Shown piece by piece: positions 60,501 through 64,000 of a DNA stretch of 64,000 bases. Under the pieces are notes generated by a model. The model was not told the origin of the DNA and searched no databases. It saw only the letters and a program-made list of their open reading frames with translations. Positions within the stretch are counted from its first letter, which is position 1, and each line of letters begins with the position of its first letter. Source of the stretch: Nematostella vectensis (Eukaryota > Cnidaria > Anthozoa > Actiniaria > Edwardsiidae); contig NC_064044.1 in the NCBI RefSeq assembly GCF_932526225.1, forward strand, positions 2,609,001 through 2,673,000, read 5' to 3'. The position numbers were made by a program, and so were the translations under genes.

Positions 60501-63500
60501 TGCTCAATGAATGAATAATTAAGATACTTTTGGGAGCTACTGTAACCACTCTCCTTACAAATAAAATGCTTAATTACTAGAACACATATATACGGTAGCA
60601 TGGTCGAGTTGGAGGCATAAGATGGAGCTCCTGGCAGCCACCATAACATTAATCGCTTACCTTTTACAATGAAATTGTTAGTTTTGGGAAATAGAAGAAA
60701 ACCCGGGAAACCTCCCCTGTTTGCAGCCCTTTGTGTGTCTACTGATGGTGTTGTTGTGTTTCCAGCCCTATGTGTGTCTACTGATGGTGCTGTTGTGTTT
60801 CCAGCCCTATGTGTGTCTACTGATGGTGCTGTTGTGTTTCCAGCCCTTTGTGTGTCTACTGATGGTGCTGTTGTGTTTCCAGCCCTATGTGTGTCTACTG
60901 ATGGTGCTGTTGTGTTTCCAGCCCTATGTGTGTCTACCGATGGTGCTGTTGTGTGTCCAGCCCTTTGTGTGTCTACTGATGGTGCTGTTGTGTTTCCAGC
61001 CCTTTGTGTGTCTACTGATGGTGCTGTTGTGTTTCCAGCCCTATGTGTGCCTACTGATGGTGCTGTTGTGTTTCCAGCCCTTTGTGTGTCTGCTGATTGT
61101 GCTGTTGTGTTTCCAGCCCTTTGTGTGTCTACTGATGGTGCTGTTGTGTTTCCATCCCTATGTGTGTCTACTGATGGTGCTGTTGTGTTTCCAGCCCTAT
61201 GTGTGTCTGCTGATGGTGCTGTTGTGTTTCCAGCCCTATGTGTGTCTACTGATGGTGCTGTTGTGTTTCCAGCCCTTAATGTGTCTACTGATGGTGCTGT
61301 TGTGTTTCCAGCCCTATGTGTGTCTACTGATGGTGCTGTTGTGTTTCCAGCCCTATGTGTGTCTACTGATGGTGCTGTTGTGTTTCCAGCCCTATGTGTG
61401 TCTACTGATGGTGCTGTTGTGTTTCCAGCCCTTTGTGTGTCTACTGATGGTGCTGTTGTGTTTCCAGCCCTTTGTGTGCCTACTGATGGTGTTGTTGTGT
61501 TTCCAGCCCTATGTGTGTCTACTGATGGTGATGTTGTGTTTCCAGCCCTTTGTGTGTCTACTGATGGTGCTGTTGTGTTTCCATCCCTATGTGTGTCTAC
61601 TGATGGTGCTGTTGTGTTTGCAGCCCTATGTGTGTCTGCTGATGGTGCTGTTGTGTTTCCAGCCCTATGTGTGTCTACTGATGGTGCTGTTGTGTTTACA
61701 GCCCTATGTGTGTCTACTGATGGTGCTGTTGTGTTTCCAGCCCTATGTGTGTCTACTGATGGTGCTGTTGTGTTTCCAGCCCTTTGTGTGTCTACTGATG
61801 GTGCTGTTGTGTTTACAGCCCTTTGTGTGTCTACTGATGGTGCTGTTGTGTTTCCAGCCCTTTGTGTGTCTACTGATGGTGCTGTTGTGTTTCCAGCCCT
61901 TTGTGTGTCTACTGATGGTGATGTTGTGTTTCCAGCCCTTTGTGTGCCTACTGATGGTGCTGTTGTGTTTCCAGCCCTTTGTGTGTCTACTGATGGTGCT
62001 GTTGTGTTTCCAGGTTGATGGTGCTTACGCGGCTGTCAGGTTCCCAGTAAAGGATAGCAGTAGTAGTCAACCCACCGCACCGTCTGGGAACCCTGTGGAA
62101 GAAGCACAGCTCACAGGACAGCTTCTTCAGCTTCTACAGGAAACTAGACTGCTGCGAAAAGATGAACTACAGGTTTGCCAATACACAAATATTACATGTA
62201 CAGTACTACTTCTTTTATGTAATGCTTACATACACATAGTCATACATGAAACACCTAGAAGAAAATACATAAATTCAGAACCTACAGGCTTACGAAAACC
62301 CAACCGCCTAGTGGGGAAGAATAAGTTTGGATTGTAGTATGGCCACCGAATGGTTCTTGGTGTGAACCCATTTTTATTTTAGAGACTGAGCATTTTTATT
62401 TTTTAAATACATATCGAGCTGCGAGCACTAAATGTGACGTGGGCTTATATCTTACTGTATTTCATTGTTGTTTGTTACTGTTATAGTGACTGTTATTGTT
62501 TATTGTGGATCATGGTATTAAATTGAGGATATTTTGCATATTTGAGTGACATTCAATAATGACATTCATTAGTTCCTGTTTTATATTATTATATGTAGTT
62601 GGTCAAGTCATCTGCTGCCAATAAGATTCCTGACTGCATTCAGCGCACACCTAAGGCTCTGTCAGTGCCCACAGGGTGTAAGGTCCTATCCCTGACGGTG
62701 AACTGCAAGGGGGTTCACGTCCTGCTAAAGACATCTACTGGGGTCCGTTATGCCCTATACAGCCTCGCCTCCAGTAAACCAGAGCCAGGTGGTGGCCTGC
62801 CTGCAGACTGTGCGTCTTTCCTTGGCCAGCGAGGTAGCCGAGACATCCAGATGTACTCAACAGGATGTGTAAGTAACAGTTATCACTTTGAGAAGCTCAC
62901 CTCTACTGAATCTGGAATGATGAATTCCAAGGAGAGCAGATGTAGTGCGGTTGAGAAGGCACAGAAAGGGAGGAAACCTAAATATATCCCTTTAGCAAAA
63001 GCGAGAACCAAATAACTTGATTTATGGTGTGACCAGGGAACTGAGCAAGTAACCCCTCTGATGACAGATACAGGTGATGCCTTGGCAACTGTACCACCCA
63101 TGCTCACCTTGTCCCGTCACCCAGTTGCCATTACCTTGCCAAGCTTTTTTCTAGATCTATTCTTAAACATGATAGACACTTAACTTTTTTTGTACTTCTT
63201 TTCCAGGACTCCCTTATCATGATGACCGACACAAATGGTGCCTTATTTCCCCTCTCAAGGAACTTTCTTGGGACTATCAAAGACCCTTCATGGATTGTAA
63301 GTATTTCTCATTCCATAAGCCTATTCATTTTGCTGTAAATGTTATAAATCAACAAAGAAAAAAGGCTATCGAATTTATTTTTGCAATGGAATTCCTTGTT
63401 AGCTATTAGAGGGCCCTGCAGGCATGTTCATGTCATTTAACTAGAGATGAACCCTAATGAGTTAAGAGAGATTACTGGTGTTGATTGGGTGGGCTTTAGT

Positions 63501-63864
63501 ACAGTGCTTCTTGTCTGTCGGACACTGGATAGGTTCGTCTTGCTTCTCTCACTAAGGGCACAAAAGAAACAGAGGAGCACCATTTACTGTTTAGTCATGT
63601 TTGAGGAGGTAGTGCCCACCCTCTGTTGAAAAAAAAAATAGTGTTTCTTTCTTTTTTTCAAGATTTTCCCTTTCCCTTCATTAATCCTGCTAATTCGAAT
63701 CATCTGAGGAATTCACAGTCATCTAATCCAACATTCTTATTGAAATCAATTATTTTTATTTTTTTCAGGATCTTCCACCAGTGCAGTGTCTTGGTGTTGG
63801 AGTTACATCTCTCCGGCCTGGGCTGGACTGCAAACTGACTGCTGTTGTTGTCATGGTTTTGGAG
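27444..63864 (+). CDS. UBR5: UBR5 (hyd/EDD) E3 ubiquitin ligase, N-terminal part, 20 exons (gene span; continues past window)
   Basis: This entry gives the gene span; the exons are listed separately. All 19 introns are GT-AG, and exon phases join to one 2,589-nt frame (863 codons). The sequence matches vertebrate UBR5 from its initiator (HPLPGT) through the UBA domain (residues ~187-232) and the propeller-like N-terminal region (QYIAAMHSELIAV, LYQWRW, ASKLEHSAQ, VDGAYAAV, FQRTPK-like, DPSWIDLPP). UBR5 is a very large HECT-type ligase acting on N-degrons, orphan subunits and K11/K48 chains, mostly nuclear. The UBR box, MLLE and HECT domains must lie to the right of 64000. Introns carry large tandem arrays that abut exon edges. 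Confidence 0.95.
27645..27689 (+). CDS. UBR5: UBR5 exon 2
   Basis: A 45-nt exon between TTGTTTTAG and TTCAG|GTGAGA. It encodes RLKEIAESKGKTGHF, aligned with RLREVSEKL of vertebrate UBR5; phase 2 at both ends. Confidence 0.88.
27690..29121 (+). other. UBR5 intron 2
   Basis: Non-coding. Segments at 28545-28580 and 28770-28865 carry repeated AATAAGCCCC / AATAAGCACCTCC / AAGCGCCTCCC words. The second is related, in inverted orientation, to 48375-48455, so both are remnants of one dispersed element. A poly-A run is near 28400. Confidence 0.5.
29122..29203 (+). CDS. UBR5: UBR5 exon 3
   Basis: Encodes PTVVQLLKDCTIKQSVIGPQ then HVAFLLE, matching ATIKQCVVGPNHAAFLLE of vertebrate UBR5, the first propeller-like strand block. 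The acceptor is TATCCGCAG and the donor GAG|GTATGA, ending in phase 0. Confidence 0.95.
29412..29548. mobile_element. Small MITE-like inverted-repeat element
   Basis: A 137-bp segment with inverted ends AGTGGATTTATACTAAAAC and, from the other end, AGTGGATTTATATTAATTAA, imperfectly paired over about 27 bp. No ORF. Possible TA at the flanks, not conclusive. Confidence 0.55.
29770..31515. mobile_element. Large inverted-repeat-bounded element, foldback-like
   Basis: The left end (about 29775-29870) and the reverse complement of the right end (about 31400-31510) share, in the same order, ATTAGTACAC / ACTAATGACCAC, ACAGTACAGACKGAA, and then two to four GTGGATTC-type subrepeats (ATTCGGCGTGGATTC against ATTCGGAGTGGATTC). 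The interior has no transposase-like ORF. It looks like a non-autonomous DNA element with internally repetitive ends; boundaries are approximate. Confidence 0.5.
31712..31785 (+). CDS. UBR5: UBR5 exon 4
   Basis: Encodes DGQICRIPFMLNADKLDLSI then KDVP, aligned with DGRVCRIGFSVQPDRLEL. The acceptor is TTTTTCTAG and the donor CCACT|GTAAGT (phase 2). Confidence 0.92.
32087..32145 (+). CDS. UBR5: UBR5 exon 5
   Basis: A 59-nt exon after TTTGTTTTAG, ending CTCAG|GTGAAT. It encodes EEEPPSSSARSAAHVVLHS, a low-complexity stretch aligned to the Ser/Gly-rich linker of vertebrate UBR5. Weak conservation, but phases on both sides fit. Confidence 0.8.
32160..32400. repeat. ~31-33-bp degenerate tandem repeat in UBR5 intron 5 (~7 units)
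   Basis: Units such as CCTCAAAGTGTAACAACCCA followed by TTTTAATACAG, with variants GTATGGCAA and GTGCTACAAACC. Each unit ends ATACAG, an AG acceptor-like end. Confidence 0.75.
32466..32550 (+). CDS. UBR5: UBR5 exon 6
   Basis: Encodes GGSRGQSDGSWVLSSGEGLS then GLTGHPI, matching the vertebrate RTSDSPWFLSGSETLGRLAG block. The acceptor is CTTTGGTCAG and the donor ATCAG|GTCAGT (phase 2). It is followed by the 16-kb satellite intron. Confidence 0.93.
32605..48036. repeat. 32-bp satellite filling UBR5 intron 6 (~482 units)
   Basis: The unit reads TTAGCTGACACCTTCAGTTA then CAGGTACACTCA. The main variants are GTACAC, GCACAC, GCGCTC, GCACTC at one position and CCTTC against CGTTC at another. A few units are shortened to 28-30 bp (for example near 36825, 37075 and 43177). 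The order of variants shows a duplicated higher-order block. No ORF of note exists because TAG and TGA recur in the unit. Confidence 0.98.
34006..41993. repeat. Higher-order duplication in the 32-bp satellite: two ~3,994-bp blocks
   Basis: Rare variants recur at a constant offset of 3,994 bp: CTCTAATTAG at 34011 and 38005; GACACATTCAG at 34663 and 38657; CTGAAACG at 36197 and 40191; GACATCTTCAG at 36231 and 40225; ACAATCATT near 37588 and 41582. Flanking variant order does not match outside about 34006-37999 and 38000-41993. At least one difference exists (ACTCGCAC near 35475 against ACACGCAC in the second block). Confidence 0.85.
48535..48615. repeat. 20-bp tandem repeat abutting the exon-7 acceptor (4 units)
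   Basis: Units of ATCAATCGAGTGCTATCTAT. The last unit (ATCAAGTGCTATCT) runs directly into the polypyrimidine tract CTTTTTAG of exon 7, so the array ends at the splice site. Confidence 0.9.
48621..48798 (+). CDS. UBR5: UBR5 exon 7
   Basis: Encodes an Arg/Gly/Ala-rich linker (SARGRGRVVRRGTRGGAGG) and then VVPASAVPEELVSQ, matching VIPASVIPEELISQ at the start of the UBA domain. The acceptor is CTCTTTTTAG and the donor CCCAG|GTAACA (phase 0). Confidence 0.95.
48995..49160. repeat. ~46-50-bp tandem repeat in UBR5 intron 7 (~3 units)
   Basis: Copies of AACAAAAACTGGCAGTCTAC, then CCTATACATCTATGTACAGT and ATATTT. The first copy is more diverged. Confidence 0.8.
49269..49328 (+). CDS. UBR5: UBR5 exon 8 (UBA domain)
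   Basis: Twenty codons: AQVVLQGKSRAAIIRELQRT, nearly identical to vertebrate AQVVLQGKSRSVIIRELQRT. This is the first part of the ubiquitin-binding UBA helix bundle. The acceptor is TTTTTCTACAG and the donor ACG|GTGGGT. Confidence 0.98.
49477..49570 (+). CDS. UBR5: UBR5 exon 9 (UBA domain)
   Basis: Encodes NLDVNLAVNNLLSRDEEDGD then DQEESSQYLPG, nearly identical to vertebrate UBR5 at the end of the UBA domain and its acidic tail. The acceptor is TTTTTCCAG and the donor CTGGAG|GTGAGG (phase 1). Confidence 0.98.
49577..51090. repeat. 77-bp tandem repeat in UBR5 intron 9 (~19 units)
   Basis: The unit reads ACTAAATGCTAACAGTAATA, ATGAAAATCATTATTATTTT, TTTACATTGTGACCATTTGG, TTGCCATTCCTTTCTAG. The first, diverged unit starts 6 bases inside the intron, directly after the exon-9 donor (GCTAACAGTGATGGTGAGAG). 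Every unit carries an acceptor-like tract TTCCTTTCTAG and a branch-point-like GCTAAC. Confidence 0.92.
51141..52659. repeat. 62-bp tandem repeat ending in exon 10 (~24 units, each with a copy of the exon-10 acceptor)
   Basis: The unit reads ATGACCTGATGTCCCTCTTT, GTAGCATATAAGTCCTATAG, TCATGTTATACTTGCTGTTC, AG. The final unit is the true acceptor plus the first 19 bases of exon 10. The leftmost unit (51160-51195) still has CTCTTGGATGCT, as in the exon itself. Variants GTGCC/GTCCC and TTATAC/TTTTAC/TTTTAT recur with a four-unit (248-bp) period at about 51980-52640. Confidence 0.95.
52641..52820 (+). CDS. UBR5: UBR5 exon 10
   Basis: Encodes DDLMSLLDAGVHVEDPSLIV then DPDAIFPEDMLYSH, matching EDLMSLLDADIHSAHPSVII and DADAMFSEDISYF of vertebrate UBR5. 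The acceptor is CTTGCTGTTCAG, the last of a series of identical copies. The donor is GTTG|GTGAGA (phase 1). Confidence 0.96.
52945..53384. mobile_element. Diverged MITE in UBR5 intron 10
   Basis: The left end GATACCATATTTACCTGTGT followed by GTAAGACG pairs with the reverse complement of the right end (GTACAGTATTGACCAGCGTA then TAAGCC). Elements with ends of the type ATACCGTATTTACC...GTATAAG are common in many animal genomes. No ORF. Confidence 0.5.
53704..53921 (+). CDS. UBR5: UBR5 exon 11
   Basis: Starts with an Arg/Glu/Asp-rich run (SDRERDRSTRDREP), then REQFDRWW, and ends VAGQLQWWPSI. It aligns with the RERESVLRLRERRW and GEDLQWWPDK blocks of vertebrate UBR5. The acceptor is ATTTCCAG and the donor ATT|GTAAGA (phase 0). 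Confidence 0.93.
53922..54827 (+). other. UBR5 intron 11
   Basis: No tandem array or conserved exon is seen; AT-rich unique sequence. Short ORFs at 54361 and 54600 have no recognisable content. Confidence 0.5.
54828..55067 (+). CDS. UBR5: UBR5 exon 12 (propeller-like region)
   Basis: Eighty codons: DGECPRFQYIAAMHSELIAV, GVDGRLYQWRWQDP and EEKVIAIAASSIRASVLTES then GK. These match DGTKFICIGALYSELLAVSS, GELYQWKW and NEKIVLLSANSIRATVATEN of vertebrate UBR5. RCC1-like repeat character. The donor is AAG|GTGAGA (phase 0). Confidence 0.97.
55590..55747 (+). CDS. UBR5: UBR5 exon 13
   Basis: Encodes VASWIDDSLAHVASKLEHSA through DLYTCAQTTSGALYW, matching VATWVDETLSSVASKLEHTA and ALYTCAQLENSLYWW. The donor CTACTGGTG|GTAAGT leaves two bases (phase 2). 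It is the first of about 57 copies of that donor. Reading on in frame gives an immediate TAA. Confidence 0.96.
55735..58510. repeat. 48-bp tandem repeat copied from the exon-13 donor (~57 units)
   Basis: The unit reads ACCACTACTGGTGGTAAGTA, TCCACCCATGCTTGTACTCT, ATGTTCAG. About half the units have CTAGTAGTAAG instead of CTGGTGGTAAG; some have CCTAAGC. Every unit I read keeps the consensus donor GTAAGT and an acceptor-like ATGTTCAG, framing a 13-nt micro-exon. Because 48 is a multiple of 3 and the unit lacks stops in two frames, ORFs of over 900 codons appear; neither is the UBR5 frame. Confidence 0.97.
58511..58545. repeat. Degenerate second copy of the exon-13 3' end
   Basis: TACAGGCCACATCAGAAGCC then CTCTATGAG|GTG resembles the end of exon 13 (CTCAGACTACATCAGGGGCT then CTCTACTGG). 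It brackets the 48-bp array on the right, so the array probably grew from a duplication of the exon end. Confidence 0.6.
58582..58687 (+). CDS. UBR5: UBR5 exon 14
   Basis: Encodes GVLPFEQRKKLLEKARARAR through CIVPGVQ, matching GVVPFSQRKKMLEKARAKNK. The acceptor is ATGTTTTTCAG and the donor CAA|GTGAGT (phase 0). Confidence 0.97.
58763..58838. mobile_element. Short palindromic MITE remnant in UBR5 intron 14
   Basis: GTAAATGATCTAATAAACGC at the left pairs with the reverse complement of GGGCGTTTATTAGGTCATTT then ACGGTAT at the right, forming an imperfect hairpin of about 75 bp. The AATAAACGCC / TACGGTA words resemble the other AATAAGCGCC remnants at 28770 and 48375. Confidence 0.65.
59086..59299 (+). 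CDS. UBR5: UBR5 exon 15
   Basis: Encodes VSMRSCPLYHPGSVGFNIST, GVPRVGTLLEAAWNLDEKCR and FKVQTSG, matching VCLRNNPLYHAGAVAFSISA and GIPKVGVLMESVWNMNDSCR. The acceptor is TGTATCTTAG and the donor CTCA|GTAAGT (phase 1). Confidence 0.97.
59300..60075 (+). other. UBR5 intron 15
   Basis: No exon is seen. It contains the ~123-bp direct duplication listed separately. Confidence 0.5.
59661..59907. repeat. ~123-bp direct tandem duplication in UBR5 intron 15
   Basis: Two copies start TCCCATTCACCTTGAGTATC at 59662 and 59785 and end near TGTGGTCAG. A few substitutions separate them. Confidence 0.92.
60076..60194 (+). CDS. UBR5: UBR5 exon 16
   Basis: Encodes RKKDVMSESAIDRSVEEWEL then KNVIFVEDKQNIPVGKVLK, matching EEQWSLREVVFVEDVKNVPV then GKVLK. 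The acceptor is TTGTTTGCAG and the donor AAG|GTACTT (phase 0). Confidence 0.97.
60336..60580. repeat. 122-bp near-perfect tandem duplication in UBR5 intron 16
   Basis: Two head-to-tail copies beginning GAAAATGATTGTTTTACAGG at 60336 and 60458. No difference was noticed between them, so the duplication looks recent. Confidence 0.95.
60720..62013. repeat. 39-bp tandem repeat ending at the exon-17 acceptor (~33 units)
   Basis: The unit reads CCCTATGTGTGTCTACTGAT then GGTGCTGTTGTGTTTCCAG. The last TTTCCAG is the real acceptor of exon 17, and GATGGTGCT within each unit copies the start of exon 17 (GTTGATGGTGCTTACGC). Most units end TTTCCAG; a few are TTTACAG, TTTGCAG, GTGTCCAG or broken (TTTCCATCCC near 61153 and 61581). 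The array is 13 codons per unit and open in the UBR5 frame. Confidence 0.97.
62014..62172 (+). CDS. UBR5: UBR5 exon 17
   Basis: Encodes VDGAYAAVRFPVKDSSSSQP through LLQETRLLRKDELQ, matching VDGAYVAVKFPGTSS and LLQDCRLLRIDELQ. The donor is CTACAG|GTTTGC (phase 0). Its acceptor TTTCCAG is the last of a run of copies in the 39-bp array. Confidence 0.97.
62173..62598 (+). other. UBR5 intron 17
   Basis: AT-rich, no repeat array and no conserved exon seen. Confidence 0.5.
62599..62868 (+). CDS. UBR5: UBR5 exon 18
   Basis: Ninety codons: KIPDCIQRTPKALSVPTGCK, VLSLTVNCKGVHVLLKTSTG and VRYALYSLASSK, matching KVPDCFQRTPKKLCIPEKTE, ILAVNVDSKGVHAVLKTGNW and VRYCIFDLATGK. The donor is TGT|GTAAGT (phase 0). 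Confidence 0.97.
62869..63206 (+). other. UBR5 intron 18
   Basis: Readable frame continues for about 49 codons past the donor without homology to UBR5, so it is intron. No repeat is seen. Confidence 0.6.
63207..63296 (+). CDS. UBR5: UBR5 exon 19
   Basis: Encodes DSLIMMTDTNGALFPLSRNF then LGTIKDPSWI, matching ESPIILRDGNGTIYPMAKDC then MGGIRDPDWL. The acceptor is CTTTTCCAG and the donor ATT|GTAAGT (phase 0). Confidence 0.96.
63297..63768 (+). other. UBR5 intron 19
   Basis: No conserved exon or array is seen; short ORFs at 63447 and 63626 have no recognisable content. Confidence 0.5.
63769..63864 (+). CDS. UBR5: UBR5 exon 20 (last in window)
   Basis: Encodes DLPPVQCLGVGVTSLRPGLD then CKLTAVVVMVLE, matching DLPPISSLGMGVHSLINLPA and KKAAVIIMAVE. 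The donor is GAG|GTATGT (phase 0), so the gene continues to the right of the window. Confidence 0.94.
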
Positions 63865-64000
63865 GTATGTTAAAGTGCTCTAAAAAATATTTTTGTTTCA
63901 CTTGCCCCTGGGACATGTCAAAATTACAAATAATAACTTCATGGCTCATGATAAGAAATATTGAGTCAGGACAGAAAATAACATAAATGTAACCTTTACC

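Noticed and set aside
60669-62337. ORFs of 449 and 538 codons with VFPALCVSTDGAV or LLCFQPYVCLLMV repeats
   Set aside because: They are translations of the 39-bp array. Only the last part (62014-62172) is real UBR5 exon 17; array coding is possible only through alternative acceptors and is treated as a finding.

Overview
The window is animal nuclear DNA. It has spliced genes with GT-AG introns and conserved metazoan proteins, a 5'-truncated CR1/L2-like retrotransposon, small inverted-repeat (MITE-like) elements and a very heavy load of minisatellites. The protein content (UBR5 and EBAG9 orthologues, an intronless rhodopsin-like peptide GPCR, a GPI-type Ly6/uPAR protein) together with the AT-rich repeat landscape suggests a cnidarian, probably an anthozoan such as a sea anemone. 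That placement is inference; nothing in the window proves it.

Layout. 1-3082: the last two coding exons of an EBAG9 (RCAS1) orthologue on +, followed at once by a 41-bp minisatellite whose first unit contains the EBAG9 stop codon. 5.6-13.3 kb: intergenic, with a 32-bp array and a 61-bp satellite that is split by a dead, 5'-truncated LINE with a visible target-site duplication. 13.3-17.4 kb: non-coding, with a 35-bp array. 17.5-18.7 kb: single-exon class A GPCR (+). 18.7-22.4 kb: non-coding repeats, MITEs and one unrecognised minus-strand ORF. 22.4-24.3 kb: two-exon secreted, GPI-type Ly6/uPAR protein (+). 25.9-27.1 kb: 26-bp array dense in CACGTG and ACGTCA. 27.4-64 kb: first 20 coding exons of UBR5 (hyd/EDD), a giant HECT E3 ubiquitin ligase (+). 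The exon phases join into one 863-codon frame covering the N-terminal propeller-like region and the UBA domain. The UBR box, MLLE and HECT parts lie beyond the window.

The most unusual signal is the relation between minisatellites and splice sites in UBR5. Intron 6 (16.1 kb) is almost wholly a 32-bp satellite of about 480 units. Each unit carries a branch-point-like motif, two AG acceptor-like sites and often CAG|GTAC, and a 3,994-bp higher-order block is duplicated inside it. Introns 9, 10, 13 and 16 hold arrays of 77, 62, 48 and 39 bp. Those in introns 10, 13 and 16 are copied from the exon edge they abut, so the real splice site is preceded or followed by tens of near-identical decoys. The intron-16 array has 13-codon units, open in the UBR5 frame, each ending in a usable-looking acceptor. 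A short 20-bp array does the same at exon 7, and the EBAG9 stop codon shows the same behaviour.

EBAG9 and UBR5 are both on human 8q22-q23, so their proximity here may be a trace of ancient linkage.
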